Shown here one piece after another: positions 54,256 through 64,000 of a stretch of DNA of 64,000 bases. Every line of letters begins with the position of its first letter. Within the stretch, counting starts at the first letter, position 1. Origin of the DNA: Streptomyces sp. NBC_00654 (GTDB taxonomy: Bacteria > Actinomycetota > Actinomycetes > Streptomycetales > Streptomycetaceae); contig NZ_JAPEOB010000002.1 in the NCBI RefSeq assembly GCF_026341775.1, positions 2,480,001 through 2,544,000 of the forward strand, given 5' to 3'. Under the pieces are notes generated by a model that worked only from the letters and a program-made list of their open reading frames with translations, searched no databases and had not been told where the DNA came from. Position numbers and translations under genes: made by a program.

Positions 54256-55140
54256 TCAAGCCTTGGGGACGATCTGGATGTCCATGTCGATGGAGATGCT
54301 GGAGCCGACCGCGGCGATCCCGCGGGCGAGCATCGTCTGCCAGGTGAGGGTGAAGTCCTCACGGTGCAGTTCGGTGGTGGCGCGGCAGGCGGCGCGAACC
54401 TCCCCCTCCAGCCCGTTGCCCACACCGAGGTACTGGGTGTCCAGCGTCACCGTGCGGCTGACGCCGTGCAGCGTGAGCGCACCCGTGACCCCCCAGCGGC
54501 TGCCGCCCCGGTGAACGAAGCGGTCGCTGTAGAACTCCAGGGTCGGGAAGCGCCCGACATCGAGGAAGTCACTGGAGCGCAGATGGTCGTCGCGCATCTG
54601 GACGTTGGTGTCGATCGACGCGGCATCGATGACCACATGCATGGCGGAGTCCTCCATGCGGTCGGCGATCCGTACCGCACCGGCGAAGTTGTTGAACCTG
54701 CCGTGGATACGGGCCATGCCGATATGACGCGCCGTGAAGCCGATCTGGGAGTGGCTGGGCTCGACCTCCCACTCACCGGGGTCGGGCAGCTGCGGGGGCT
54801 GCGCCACCTGGAGCGTCACATCACCGAGGCTCGCGTGCCCGTCCTCGGAGACAACCGCCGCCCCGTGGAACGGCGTGAACCCCTCGGCCGTGACCGCCAG
54901 CCGGTAATCGCCCGCCGGAACAGTGGCCAGGACCGTGCCGAACGGGTCGGTCTCACCGGCGACGACCTTGCGCCCCGCACTGTCGGTCACGACGTACTCG
55001 GCCTGCCGCACCGGCTCGTTGACGGGGTCCAGCACCCGACAGCTGAGCACGCCCGCGGCCCGGGGCACCACCAGCCCTGCGAGGGCTCCGCCGCGCGCGG
55101 CACCCGTCCGACTTCTGTTTCCCAGCCAACGGCCGAACAT
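54256..55140 (-). CDS. YceI-family protein with N-terminal Ig-like regulatory domain
   Basis: 294 residues. The C-terminal ~180 residues are a YceI lipocalin-like barrel (WEVEPSHSQIGFTARHIGMA, HGRFNNFAGAVRIADR, DDHLRSSDFLDVGRFPTLEF, LTLHGVSRTVTLDTQYLGV) that usually binds isoprenoid lipids. Residues ~30-115 look like a carboxypeptidase-regulatory-like Ig domain (VLDPVNEPVRQAEYVVTD, GTVLATVPAGDYRLAVTAEG). A signal peptide is not evident, so it is probably cytoplasmic or unconventional. Ends ~64 bases before the HTH gene start, so that gene may be read from the same direction. Confidence 0.85.
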   Translation of the reverse strand: MFGRWLGNRSRTGAARGGALAGLVVPRAAGVLSCRVLDPVNEPVRQAEYVVTDSAGRKVVAGETDPFGTVLATVPAGDYRLAVTAEGFTPFHGAAVVSEDGHASLGDVTLQVAQPPQLPDPGEWEVEPSHSQIGFTARHIGMARIHGRFNNFAGAVRIADRMEDSAMHVVIDAASIDTNVQMRDDHLRSSDFLDVGRFPTLEFYSDRFVHRGGSRWGVTGALTLHGVSRTVTLDTQYLGVGNGLEGEVRAACRATTELHREDFTLTWQTMLARGIAAVGSSISIDMDIQIVPKA

Positions 55141-55360
55141 CTCTCACGCACCCCAGTGACGGTTCACACTTCGGGGCCCCTGACGGCAGGACGTCGTTGT
55201 CGGAGCAGCGGCCCGCCGACGAGCATGCATTCGACCACTGATGCGACGTTCGAGGCAAACGGAGCTCTCGGAGCGGGTTGTGCGGAGGAATCACTGAAGG
55301 TCCCAATTGACTGTTCCGCTACCGAGTGCCCCCTTTCGCCGGTGCCCCCCACTCGCTACA

Positions 55361-58078
55361 TCATGAGCGGCCCACCGCCCGCAGTTCCCTCCCCGCCCCC
55401 GTCACGGCGATGGCGCCGTCCCTGTCGGTACGCAGCACCCTCGCTCCCCCGGCCCTGAGCGCGTCGACCGTACGGGCCGACGGATGGCCGTACGGGTTGT
55501 CCGCGCCGCAGGAGATGAGAGCCAGCCCCGGCCGTGCGCTGCGCATCAGCGCGGTGTCCTGGAACGCGGAGCCGTGGTGCGCCACCTTGAGGACATCCAC
55601 CCGAGGAAACGCCGGATACGTACGCAACAGCCCCTGCTGGGCCGGAGGTTCGAGATCTCCGAGGAGCAGCAGCGTCGGCCCTCCCGCCACCCGGACGTAC
55701 AGAGTCACGCTGGAGTCGTTCGGCTCCTCCGTCACAGCGCGCACCCCCGCAGCTCCAAGCAACGAACCTCCTGGCACCACGCCTCTTGACACCGCATCTC
55801 TTGACACCGCGCCTCTGGACACCGCACCGCCCGTCACCGCCTCCGCCGGCACCGCTCCGGCCGGGCCGCCGTCCGGCCAGAGGACGCGCCAGTCGAGCGG
55901 TCCCACGCGGCGGCGCTCCCCCGGAACGGCCCGCACCAGCGGAACTCCCGCCAAGGCCGCCGTCCTCCGGACAAACGCGGCCTGTTCCGGTGGCTTGTCG
56001 AGGCTCGTCGTCTGGATCGCGCCCACGGTCCGGCCGCGCAACGCACCCGGCAGCCCCCGGACATGGTCGGCGTGAAAGTGAGTGAGCACGAGCAGCGGCA
56101 CCCTGGTGATCCCCAGATCTCTGAGGCACCGGTCCACCGGCCGGGGATCGGGTCCGGTGTCGACGACCACCCCCGAGCCCTCCCCGGCGGCAAGCACCAT
56201 GGCATCGCCCTGCCCGACGTCACAGAGCGCGAACGCCCAGTCGGGCGGTGGCCAGCCGGTCAGGATCCGGGTCAGCGGCACCGGTCGCAGCAGCGCGAGG
56301 ACCAGAAGCAGCGCGGCGGAGGCGCAGACCCACGGATGGCGGGCCAGGCGCCGGGCGGACAGTACGGCCAGGCCCGTGACCCCGGCGAGCAACGCGGCAC
56401 CGGCCCATCCTCCGGGCCACTCGGCCTCCGCTCCGGGCAGGCCCGCCCCGGTCCGGGCCACGGACGCGATCCATCCGACCGGCCACCCCGCGACCCTGGC
56501 CAGCACCTCGGCCACCGGTATGGCCACCGGGGCCACCGCCAGCGCGGCGAACCCGAGAACCGTCGCGGGCGCCACGGCGAACTCGGCGAGCAGATTGCAG
56601 GGGATCGCCACCAGGCTGACCCGCGAGGCGAGCACCACGACCACGGGCGCGCACACCGCCTGGGCGGCAGCGGCAGCGGCCAGCACCTCGGCGAGCCGGG
56701 GCGGAACCCGTCGCCGTCGCAGGGCCGCGCTCCACCGGGGCGCGAGCGTGAGCAGCGCGCCCGTGGCCAGCACGGACAGCAGGAATCCGTAACTGCGCGC
56801 CAGCCATGGGTCGTACAGCAGCAGAAGCAGAACAGCCGCCGCCAGGGCGGGAATCAGCGATCTGCGCCGCCCCGTTCCGATGGCGAGCAAGGTGATCATG
56901 CCGCATGCCGCCGCGCGGAGGACGCTCGGTTCGGGGCGGCAGACAACGATGAACGCGAGCGTCAGGGCACCGCCGATGAGCGCGGTCGACCGCAAAGAGA
57001 GTCCCAACCGGGGTGCCAGGCCGCGTCGTTCGGCACGCAGAGCGGTCCCGGGTGGCCCGATGAGCAAGAAGAGAAGAATCGACAGGTTGGCTCCGGACAC
57101 GGACAGCAGGTGGGTGAGGTCGGTGGTCTTGAACGCCTCGTGCAGATCGGGCGTGACCCTGGAGGTATCGCCGACCACGAGGCCCGGGAGCAGCGCCCGC
57201 GCGTCGGCGTCGAGCCCGTCCGCCGCGTTGCGCAGCCCGGCGCGCAGAGTCCCCGCCGTGCGCTGGAGAGGCGACGGGTCCCCGGTGATGCGGGGTGGCG
57301 TCTCCCCCTCCACCCGTAGTACGGCGGCGATGCGTTCCCCCTCGTGCAACGGCGGCGCGAGGCGGCCGGTGAGGCGAAGCCGGGTGGACGGCAGCAGCCG
57401 CCGCCAGGGCGTCACGGCGTCGCCGGGCGAGACCATGACGAGGACCGGCGTGCGGCCCCGGGTGACGGCACCGTCCGCAGCGGTGACCCGGATGACCTCG
57501 GCGTCGAGCAGCAGTGTCACAGGGGTGCTGCGGTCACCGCGGACCTGCGGCCGGGCCTGCCGGGGATCGGAGGTGATGGTCACCTCCGCGTCCACCCGCC
57601 CGTGCGACAGCGCCAGAGCGGGAACGGGCCCCCGCCGCACATCCGCCCCGTGCAACCCGGCGACCGCCGCCCCCGCAGCCGCGCACAGCAGGACGGCTCC
57701 CGCGGCGGCGGCTCCCGTCCGTCCCGGCCGGTCCACCGAACCCCGCTGGTCCCCCGGCGCCGACGGGTCACCCGAGGCCTGCCGGTCACCTGACGCGCGC
57801 CGGCCCGCCGAAGCCGGCCGGCGCGACATGGCCAGGAGCACCAGAGCCACGCCGCCGCAGACCGCGGCCGCTCCCGCCGCCCATCGCCCCGGCGCTCCGA
57901 GGCCGAGCGCCGCAGCGGCCCAGACCGCCAGCGCGGGCGGAACGAGCCGCAGATCGGCCGCCCCTTCCTGCCGAGGGTCCGGGATGCCCAGCCGTCGCCC
58001 CGACGCCCTGTGGATGCCTACGCCCGCCCCGGGGGGCACCTCGGGCTCCGCCCCGGGCACCGCCTCGCGACCGCTCAT
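55361..58078 (-). CDS. comEC: ComEC/Rec2 family membrane protein
   Basis: 905 residues. The N-terminal ~230 residues include an OB-like region (VRAEVTI-type strands around VDAEVTITSDPRQARPQVRG), then the Competence domain with many membrane helices (LLPGLVVGDTSRVTPDLHEA, THLLSVSGANLSILLFLLIG). A C-terminal metallo-beta-lactamase domain carries LTHFHADHVRGLPGAL. In competent bacteria it is the DNA channel; in Streptomyces no natural competence is established. ATG overlaps the comEA stop (ATGA). Confidence 0.92.
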   Translation of the reverse strand: MSGREAVPGAEPEVPPGAGVGIHRASGRRLGIPDPRQEGAADLRLVPPALAVWAAAALGLGAPGRWAAGAAAVCGGVALVLLAMSRRPASAGRRASGDRQASGDPSAPGDQRGSVDRPGRTGAAAAGAVLLCAAAGAAVAGLHGADVRRGPVPALALSHGRVDAEVTITSDPRQARPQVRGDRSTPVTLLLDAEVIRVTAADGAVTRGRTPVLVMVSPGDAVTPWRRLLPSTRLRLTGRLAPPLHEGERIAAVLRVEGETPPRITGDPSPLQRTAGTLRAGLRNAADGLDADARALLPGLVVGDTSRVTPDLHEAFKTTDLTHLLSVSGANLSILLFLLIGPPGTALRAERRGLAPRLGLSLRSTALIGGALTLAFIVVCRPEPSVLRAAACGMITLLAIGTGRRRSLIPALAAAVLLLLLYDPWLARSYGFLLSVLATGALLTLAPRWSAALRRRRVPPRLAEVLAAAAAAQAVCAPVVVVLASRVSLVAIPCNLLAEFAVAPATVLGFAALAVAPVAIPVAEVLARVAGWPVGWIASVARTGAGLPGAEAEWPGGWAGAALLAGVTGLAVLSARRLARHPWVCASAALLLVLALLRPVPLTRILTGWPPPDWAFALCDVGQGDAMVLAAGEGSGVVVDTGPDPRPVDRCLRDLGITRVPLLVLTHFHADHVRGLPGALRGRTVGAIQTTSLDKPPEQAAFVRRTAALAGVPLVRAVPGERRRVGPLDWRVLWPDGGPAGAVPAEAVTGGAVSRGAVSRDAVSRGVVPGGSLLGAAGVRAVTEEPNDSSVTLYVRVAGGPTLLLLGDLEPPAQQGLLRTYPAFPRVDVLKVAHHGSAFQDTALMRSARPGLALISCGADNPYGHPSARTVDALRAGGARVLRTDRDGAIAVTGAGRELRAVGRS

Positions 58079-59340
58079 CGCCGGACCAGAGGCTCAAGGT
58101 CCGCGAACCGGCGGTCGCCGATCCCCTTGACCTCACGGAGTTCGTCGACGGAGCGGTAACCGCCGTGCTCGGTGCGGTAGTCGACAATGTGCTGCGCGAG
58201 GACGGGGCCGACCCCGGGCAGGGTTTCGAGCTGCTCCGCGCTCGCCGTGTTCAGGCTCACCGGCGCTGTCGCCCCCGGCGGCCCGGCAGGCGTACCCCCA
58301 CCGCCGCCCGGTGTCCCGGAGCCGGGCTGAAAAGCGACCGGGCCCACCACCACCTGCTCGCCGTCCATGAGAACCCTCGCCCTGTTGATGCCGGTGACAT
58401 CCGTGCCCTCGCGCACGCCCCCGGCGGCCTTCAACGCGTCGGTGACCCGCGAACCCGCCGGCAGGCTCCGGACACCCGGCCACCGCACTTTGCCGCTCAC
58501 ATCGACGACGATCCGCCCACCGGCATCGGCTGCGGCCGGCTGTCCCCGGCCCGTCCCCATGGGCGGTGCGGCGGCGTCGGAGCTCGATGGCTCCCGCACG
58601 GCCGCCGATACCGCTTCGCCTCCCTTCATCAGCTCGGGAGCACGCACGGGCTGCGGGCGGACGGACCAGAAGTGCACCGAGGCGAGAACTGCGGCTCCGA
58701 CCAGCACTACGGCGAGCGCGGCGAACGTCTTCGGCTCCAGTCCACATCGAAGCCGCAGCCAGAGCGGCAGCCTGTCGCGGAGTGCGAGCACCGCCCCCAT
58801 CCGCCGTGACAGGCACGTGCCCTGTCCGGCGGGGGGTGGCGCGAGGGGTGAGGCGGCACCGGGGCGGTCCGGAGGCGCCGAACCCCGTAACGGCCGTGCC
58901 CCTGTCCGCGTCCGCGGACCCGCCTCCGGTCCGGGCCGCGCCGAGGTCTCCGTCACCGGGTCCGCCGCCGCAGGCCGCCCGCGCGCGCCGTCGTAGGCGC
59001 TGATCAGCAGCGCATCCGCCCGACGGCGCGAGGCGGCGGCAACGGCTGCGGCTTGTCCGCGCGAAGACCGCCGTCGGCCATGACGGGCACCGGGTCCTCT
59101 GCCCGCCGCGCCACTGGGCCCCCTGCCGGGACCATGCCGCGCGCGACCGGAACCGGAGGCGGGACCGGAAGCAAACCCGGGAGGACGTAAGGAATCAGGA
59201 GCAGGACCATCGGCAGGACCGGGACCAGGAGCAGGACCGGGATCGATTGCGGAGACAGAAGTCGGCGGGGATGCGGAAGTCGGTGAAGATGCGGAAGTCG
59301 GCGGGGAAACGGTGGGCGCTTGAGGTGATCGAAGGGCCAT
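58075..59340 (-). CDS. comEA: ComEA family helix-hairpin-helix protein
   Basis: 421 residues. The first ~200 are Pro/Ala/Arg-rich and low complexity. A membrane helix at ~207-229 (TFAALAVVLVGAAVLASVHF) is followed by a SLBB domain (VVDVSGKVRWPGVRSLPAGS) and the C-terminal double helix-hairpin-helix (SLNTASAEQLETLPGVGPVL, YRSVDELREVKGIGDRRFAD) that binds DNA. Partner of ComEC, translationally coupled. ATG 59340 is used; the real start may be internal because the N-terminus is so unusual. Confidence 0.88.
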   Translation of the reverse strand: MALRSPQAPTVSPPTSASSPTSASPPTSVSAIDPGPAPGPGPADGPAPDSLRPPGFASGPASGSGRARHGPGRGPSGAAGRGPGARHGRRRSSRGQAAAVAAASRRRADALLISAYDGARGRPAAADPVTETSARPGPEAGPRTRTGARPLRGSAPPDRPGAASPLAPPPAGQGTCLSRRMGAVLALRDRLPLWLRLRCGLEPKTFAALAVVLVGAAVLASVHFWSVRPQPVRAPELMKGGEAVSAAVREPSSSDAAAPPMGTGRGQPAAADAGGRIVVDVSGKVRWPGVRSLPAGSRVTDALKAAGGVREGTDVTGINRARVLMDGEQVVVGPVAFQPGSGTPGGGGGTPAGPPGATAPVSLNTASAEQLETLPGVGPVLAQHIVDYRTEHGGYRSVDELREVKGIGDRRFADLEPLVRR

Positions 59341-59519
59341 GCCTCACGACGTTAGACACATCCGGCCGAACCCGCCGAGCAGCCCCGATTCCCGTGGATA
59401 ACTGCCCAGTTGTGGATAACCTCGCCACTCCTCCGGGTGTATCTGCCTCCCGCGCCGCCTCCCGCTCCCGCTCCCCCTCCAGCGGCCCCGGTTCGGCGGA
59501 AGTCGCCGGCCCAGCGGCC

Positions 59520-60365
59520 TCAGCGCGGCGAGATCACCACGCCCAGCAGCCCCGGCCCTGTATGTGCCCCGATCACCGCGCCCACCTCGCTGACGTGAAG
59601 ATCGATCAGTCCCGGAATCCGCTCGCGCAGCCGCTCGGCCAGCGCCTCGGCGCGGTCCGGCGCGGACAGATGGTGCACGGCGATGTCCACCGAGCCCACT
59701 CCGGCCCGCTCGGCGACGATCTCCTCCAGGCGTGCGATGGCCTTGGACGCCGTCCGCACCTTCTCCAGCAGTTCGATCCGGCCGCCGTCCAGCTGGAGGA
59801 TCGGCTTCACCGCGAGCGCGGAGCCCAGCAGCGCCTGTGCGGCTCCGATGCGGCCGCCGCGGCGCAGATAGTCGAGCGTGTCGACATAGAAATACGCGGA
59901 GGTTCCCTCGGCCCGTTTCTCCGCCGCCGCGACCGCCTCGTCCAGGCTGCCGCCCGCATCCGCCGTCTCCGCCGCCGCCAGGGCACAGAATCCCAGGGCC
60001 ATCGCGACCATTCCGGTGTCCACCACGCGTACCGGCACGGGGGCGTGCTTGGCAGCGAGCAGCGCGGCGTCGTACGTACCCGAAAGCTCGGCCGACAGAT
60101 GCAGGGACACGATCGCGGTCGCCCCGGCCTCTGCCGCGGCCCGGTACGCCGCGGCGAAGACCTCGGGGCTGGGCCGCGACGTCGTCACGGAGTGCCGTTT
60201 CTGCAACGCCAGGGCCAGCGAGCGGGCCGAGATCTCGGTGCCCTCCTCCAGCGCCTGATCCCCCAGGACGACGGTCAGGGGCACTGAGGTGATGCCGTGC
60301 CGTTCCATCGTCTGGTGCGGCAGATGGGCCGTTGAATCGGTGACGATCGCGACATGGCGGGACAT
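59520..60365 (-). CDS. DegV family fatty-acid-binding protein
   Basis: 281 residues. The two-domain DegV fold shows MSRHVAIVTDSTAHLP, the lipid-binding SVTTSRPSPEVFAAAYR, and LSAELSGTYDAALLAAKHA, ending RIPGLIDLHVSEVGAVIGAH. Such proteins hand fatty acids to kinase FakA in other bacteria; here no FakA neighbour is seen. ATG 60365 is the family start. Confidence 0.92.
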   Translation of the reverse strand: MSRHVAIVTDSTAHLPHQTMERHGITSVPLTVVLGDQALEEGTEISARSLALALQKRHSVTTSRPSPEVFAAAYRAAAEAGATAIVSLHLSAELSGTYDAALLAAKHAPVPVRVVDTGMVAMALGFCALAAAETADAGGSLDEAVAAAEKRAEGTSAYFYVDTLDYLRRGGRIGAAQALLGSALAVKPILQLDGGRIELLEKVRTASKAIARLEEIVAERAGVGSVDIAVHHLSAPDRAEALAERLRERIPGLIDLHVSEVGAVIGAHTGPGLLGVVISPR

Positions 60366-60512
60366 GAGCCGGAGGTTACCTTCCGGGGCGGGGGCGCGGC
60401 AGCCCGGCCCCGGCCCGCTGATCGTTCCGGGCCGCCCCGGAACGCATCCTGCCACTCCAGCCCGCCGAGGACATCGCGGGCCCCGCCTGCCGTGCCGGGC
60501 GTTGCGGACGCG

Positions 60513-61313
60513 TCAGTTGGTCGTCTCCGGCCTGGCCGACTTCTGCCAGGGGTAGCCCGTCTGCAGTCGTGGGTCCGGCGCTGTGATCGCCTGTGGTCCC
60601 TCCGCGTGTGCCGGGCCCGGCCAGGTCTCCTCGGCCGTACTGCCATTCCCGGGCCCTGCTCCCGCGCCCGTGGCCGCGCCCTTGCCCGTCCCGGAGGACT
60701 GCGAGGGCCCGGAGGACTGCGAGGGCCCGGAGGACTGCGAGGGCTGTGCGTGCTGCGTCTGCGGGTCCTCCACCGTCCAGTGCCGCAGTGCTCCGGCCTC
60801 GACGTCGATCTGCGCGTTCAGCGCGTCCAGATCGTCCTCGCTGAACCGCTGTGCGCGGTCGCGCGCCGCCCACCGCAACGAGTCCGCCGAGTGCGTGATC
60901 CGCTCCGTGCGTTCCTTCAGCTTCGGCAGCAGCGCGGCGACCGTGGCCCGGTCCGGCTCGCGCTCCAGCCGCTTCAGCTCGTCGTCGAGCTCGCGTCCGT
61001 GCACGCTGAGCCGCTGGAACAGTCCCAGCGACTCCGAGAGCGAGGCGTCCTCGGCCAGGCCCGCCTGCAGCGCGTCCTGCGTCGCCCGCATGGACGTGCG
61101 CAGATCGAGCCGCAGCTGTGCGAGTGTGCCCGCGACGCCCACCTGTCCGAAGCTCTTGGCCCGCAGGGTGGTGTCCTCCACCGTGCGGCGCGCCTGTGTG
61201 ATCGTGCGGTCCACGCCACGCTTGGCCGCGCCGATCGCCTTGACACCGGCGTATACGCCCAGCGCGACGAACGCGACGAAAAGAAGCGCCACGATCGTGA
61301 TCACGGCTTCCAT
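60513..61313 (-). CDS. membrane-anchored coiled-coil hypothetical protein
   Basis: 266 residues. An N-terminal membrane helix (MEAVITIVALLFVAFVALGV) is followed by a basic then long helical/coiled region (RRTVEDTTLRAKSFGQVG, RLSVHGRELDDELKRLERE) and a low-complexity tail containing the hexapeptide PSQSSG three times and many G/A/P residues. Unknown function, but the pattern (anchor plus coiled coil) is that of small envelope- or division-associated proteins. ATG 61313 has GAGGGG upstream. Confidence 0.75.
   Translation of the reverse strand: MEAVITIVALLFVAFVALGVYAGVKAIGAAKRGVDRTITQARRTVEDTTLRAKSFGQVGVAGTLAQLRLDLRTSMRATQDALQAGLAEDASLSESLGLFQRLSVHGRELDDELKRLEREPDRATVAALLPKLKERTERITHSADSLRWAARDRAQRFSEDDLDALNAQIDVEAGALRHWTVEDPQTQHAQPSQSSGPSQSSGPSQSSGTGKGAATGAGAGPGNGSTAEETWPGPAHAEGPQAITAPDPRLQTGYPWQKSARPETTN
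60691..60744. repeat. 18-bp tandem repeat x3 in coding sequence
   Basis: Three exact copies of CCGGAGGACTGCGAGGGC in a row (60691-60708, 60709-60726, 60727-60744), encoding PSQSSG on the minus strand. Expected to vary in copy number between strains. Confidence 0.9.
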
Positions 61314-61376
61314 GAACGCCCCTCGGTAGGTCGATGCGGCTGCCGGTACCGGTGCCCCCCTCCACCGTAAACGGAA

Positions 61377-61417
61377 CGGGCAGGCCAGGGGTTCCTTCGG
61401 AACCCCCAACCTGCCCG
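61377..61417 (-). terminator. leuS terminator
   Basis: CGGGCAGG (61377-61384) pairs with CCTGCCCG (61410-61417) and GGGGTTCC (61388-61395) with GGAACCCC (61399-61406), ~80 bases after the leuS stop. Confidence 0.8.
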
Positions 61418-61495
61418 TAGGGGAATGCCCTGACCGTGCACCGAGCCCCTCACGAACCATGCGGCGCGGTCATCACGAACCGCGCGACGCGGTCA

Positions 61496-64000
61496 TCACG
61501 CGGGGACGATGTTGACCAGCTTGGGTGCGCGGACGATGACCTTGCGGATCCCGGCCCCGCCCAGCGCGGCGACAACCGCCGGATCCGCCAGCGCCAGCGC
61601 CTCCAGCTCCGCGTCCGCGATCGCCGGGGACACCTCCAGACGAGCCCTGACCTTGCCCTTGACCTGCACGACACACGTCACGGTCTCGTCCACGACATAC
61701 GCCGGGTCCGCCACCGGGAACCCCTCGTGCACCACCGACCCCGTATGCCCCAGACGCCGCCACAGCTCCTCCGCCACATGCGGCGCCAGCGGCGCCACCA
61801 GCAGCACCAGCCGCTCCGCCACCGACCGCGACAGCGGACCCCCCGCCTTCGTCAGATGATTGTTCAGCTCGGTCACCTTCGCGATGGCCGTGTTGAAACG
61901 CATCTGGGCCATGTCCTGGCCGACCCCGTCGATCGCCTTGTGCAGCGCACGCAGCGTCTCCACACCCGGTTCCGTGTCCACGACCGTGACCTCACCGGTC
62001 TCCTCGTCGACAACATTGCGCCACAGCCGCTGCAACAGCCGGTACTGCCCCACCACCGCACGCGTGTCCCAGGGCCGCGACACGTCCAACGGACCCATCG
62101 CCATCTCGTACAGACGCAGCGTGTCCGCCCCGTACTCCGCACAGATCTCATCCGGAGTGACCGCGTTCTTCAGGGACTTGCCCATCTTGCCCAGGACCCG
62201 GCCGACCTTCTCGCCCCCGTAGTAGAACGCCCCGTCGCGCTCCTCCACCTCCGCGGCCGGAACCGCGATACCACGGCTGTCACGGTAGACGAACGCCTGG
62301 ATCATCCCCTGGTTGTACAGCTTGTGGAACGGCTCGCTGGAGGAGATGTGCCCCAGATCGTGCAGCACCTTGGACCAGAAACGGGCGTACAGCAGGTGCA
62401 GCACCGCATGCTCGGCACCACCGATGTACAGATCCACACCGCCACCGGGCCGGCCCTCGCCCGGCCCCATCCAGTACTCCTCGATCGCCGGGTCGACCAG
62501 CCGCCGGTCGTTGAACGGATCCAGATACCGCAGCTCGTACCAGCAGGAACCCGCCCAGTTCGGCATCGTGTTCGTCTCACGCCGGTACTTCCGCGGCCCC
62601 CTCCCGTCACCCAGATCCAGAGTGACGTTCACCCAGTCCGCGTTCCGCGACAGCGGCGGCTCCGGCCTGGAGTCCGCGTCCTGCGGGTCGAAGGTCCGCG
62701 GCGAGTAGTCCTCCACCTCCGGCAGCTCCAGCGGCAGCATCGACTCCGGCAGCGCATGCGCCACACCCTCCTCGTCGTACACGATCGGGAACGGCTCACC
62801 CCAGTACCGCTGACGGCTGAACAGCCAGTCCCGCAGCCGGAAATTGACCGTCCCCTCACCGACACCGCGCTCCGCCAGCCAGCCGGTGATCCGCGCCTTC
62901 GCCTCGACGACACCCAACCCGTCCAGCGAGACCTCCTCGTTCGAGGAGTTCACCAGCTTCGCGTCGGACGAACCGAACGCGTCCTCCCACACCGACGGAT
63001 CCGTACCCCGGCCGTCCGACGGCTCCACGACACACCGCATCGGCAGTTCGAAAGCACGCGCGAACGCGAAGTCCCGGGCATCGTGCGCCGGGACAGCCAT
63101 GATCGCGCCGGTGCCGTAACCCATCAGCACATAGTCCGCGATGAAGACGGGCACCTCCTCACCACTGACCGGGTTCGTCGCGTACGCACCGGTGAACACA
63201 CCCGTCTTGTCCCTGGCCTCCGCCTGCCGCTCGACCTCCGACTTCGCCGCCGCCTGCTTCCGGTACGCCGTCACCGCCTCCGCCGGACTCCCGTACCCAC
63301 CCGTCCACACCGGCGGCGTACCCTCCGGCCACGCGGCCGGAACGATCCGCCCGACCAGATCGTGCTCCGGGGCCAGCACCATGTACGTCGCACCGAACAG
63401 CGTGTCCTGCCGCGTCGTGAACACGGTGATACTGCCCGCACCGTCGACCGGGAAGTCCACCCGCGCACCCTCGGAACGCCCGATCCAGTTCCGCTGCTGC
63501 AGCTTGATCGCCTCGGGCCAGTCCAGCCCGTCCAGATCATCCAGCAGCCGGTCCGCATACGCCGTGATCCGCATGTTCCACTGACGCAGCTTCGCCTTGA
63601 ACACCGGGAAATTCCCGCGCTCGGAACGCCCGTCCGCCGTCACTTCCTCATTCGCCAGTACGGTGCCCAGGCCCGGCGACCAGTTCACCGGCGCGTCCGA
63701 CGCATATGCCAGCCGGTACCCGCTCAGGACCTCCGCACGCTCAGCCGCGCCCAGCGCATCCCACGCACGCCCATCAGGCGTCGCACGCACCCCGCTCTCG
63801 AACTGCGCCACCAGCTCCGCGATCGGCCGCGCCCGGTCAGCCTCCGTGTCATACCAGGAATTGAAGATCTGCAGGAAGATCCACTGGGTCCACTTGTAGT
63901 ACTCGGCCTCGATCGTCGCGAACGAGCGGCGCTTGTCGTGGCCCAGGCCCAGCCGGCGCAGCTGGGCCTTCATGTTCTCCATGTTGGCCTCGGTGGAGAC
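61496..64000 (-). CDS. leuS: leucyl-tRNA synthetase (3' part; start beyond window)
   Basis: 834 codons visible; the reading frame continues through the right edge (the first bases read VSTEAN), so ~130 N-terminal residues including the HIGH motif are missing. Seen: the class I layout, the CP1 editing domain ([22 protein letters not shown] and [20 protein letters not shown]), the [18 protein letters not shown] core, and the catalytic loop as [15 protein letters not shown] (KMGKS for KMSKS). Anticodon-binding and C-terminal domains follow. A terminator lies 80 bases after the stop. Confidence 0.96.
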   Translation of the reverse strand, partial: VSTEANMENMKAQLRRLGLGHDKRRSFATIEAEYYKWTQWIFLQIFNSWYDTEADRARPIAELVAQFESGVRATPDGRAWDALGAAERAEVLSGYRLAYASDAPVNWSPGLGTVLANEEVTADGRSERGNFPVFKAKLRQWNMRITAYADRLLDDLDGLDWPEAIKLQQRNWIGRSEGARVDFPVDGAGSITVFTTRQDTLFGATYMVLAPEHDLVGRIVPAAWPEGTPPVWTGGYGSPAEAVTAYRKQAAAKSEVERQAEARDKTGVFTGAYATNPVSGEEVPVFIADYVLMGYGTGAIMAVPAHDARDFAFARAFELPMRCVVEPSDGRGTDPSVWEDAFGSSDAKLVNSSNEEVSLDGLGVVEAKARITGWLAERGVGEGTVNFRLRDWLFSRQRYWGEPFPIVYDEEGVAHALPESMLPLELPEVEDYSPRTFDPQDADSRPEPPLSRNADWVNVTLDLGDGRGPRKYRRETNTMPNWAGSCWYELRYLDPFNDRRLVDPAIEEYWMGPGEGRPGGGVDLYIGGAEHAVLHLLYARFWSKVLHDLGHISSSEPFHKLYNQGMIQAFVYRDSRGIAVPAAEVEERDGAFYYGGEKVGRVLGKMGKSLKNAVTPDEICAEYGADTLRLYEMAMGPLDVSRPWDTRAVVGQYRLLQRLWRNVVDEETGEVTVVDTEPGVETLRALHKAIDGVGQDMAQMRFNTAIAKVTELNNHLTKAGGPLSRSVAERLVLLVAPLAPHVAEELWRRLGHTGSVVHEGFPVADPAYVVDETVTCVVQVKGKVRARLEVSPAIADAELEALALADPAVVAALGGAGIRKVIVRAPKLVNIVPA

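Noticed and set aside
55361..59340. Evidence for natural competence from comEC/comEA
   Set aside because: These genes are kept in nearly all streptomycetes without shown competence; no pilus or comF-type genes are in the window.

Overview
This is a high-GC actinobacterial chromosome segment, almost certainly Streptomyces. The signs are GC-rich third codon positions, frequent GTG starts, GTGA/ATGA start-stop overlaps, XRE/DUF5753-DUF397 regulator pairs, and a gene order (glyS, znuACB-zur, uppS-recO, leuA, era, ybeY-phoH, hrcA-dnaJ, hemW, lepA, rpsT, holA, comEC-comEA, leuS) that I recall from the Streptomyces core chromosome. It contains about 60 real protein genes, no rRNA gene and no convincing tRNA gene. 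One degenerate tRNA-like element is present.

Region 1 (1-7900) looks accessory. It starts with a duplicated array of small DUF397 genes behind one XRE/DUF5753 regulator. A compact, very C-rich three-gene set of unknown function follows (1788-3396). Next come a 14-helix drug exporter with two CsoR-type operator palindromes upstream, a tRNA-like remnant, a six-bladed tectonin-repeat protein, and several small hypothetical genes. Region 2 (7900-19100) is largely core. It holds glycyl-tRNA synthetase, the zinc uptake operon znuACB with its regulator zur and two Zur boxes, undecaprenyl (polyprenyl) diphosphate synthase, recO, a TerB-like protein, and leuA preceded by a four-leucine leader peptide. 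A protealysin-like metallopeptidase with its emfourin-type inhibitor closes the region.

Region 3 (19200-30950) runs mostly on the minus strand: PhoH, YbeY, a CBS/CNNM membrane protein, an MmcQ/YjbR protein, a catalytically degenerate cytidine-deaminase-fold protein, a pair of surface proteins (WxL-like plus DUF916), and Era. A truncated MmyB-type regulator lies inside it, and it ends with a sugar kinase, an MFS permease and adenosine deaminase. Region 4 (31000-39050) has RNase Z, a HIT protein, a TPR membrane protein overlapping an AAA+ ATPase, RsmE, nitronate monooxygenase and the hrcA-dnaJ heat-shock pair behind a CIRCE operator.

Region 5 (39100-64000) has a metallo-beta-lactamase-fold hydrolase, DUF3097, and a 967-residue receptor-like protein with a cytoplasmic N-terminus, membrane segments and a periplasmic-binding-protein ectodomain. 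These are followed by HemW, a SpoIIE phosphatase with a built-in ATPase domain, acyl-CoA synthetase, LepA, S20, DNA polymerase III delta, a likely autoregulated HTH protein, a YceI protein, ComEC/ComEA, DegV, a coiled-coil membrane protein and the 3' part of leuS, which runs off the right edge. Many gene gaps carry perfect-stem terminators followed by short GC-rich tandem repeats. Functions come from motifs readable in the translations. No database search was run.
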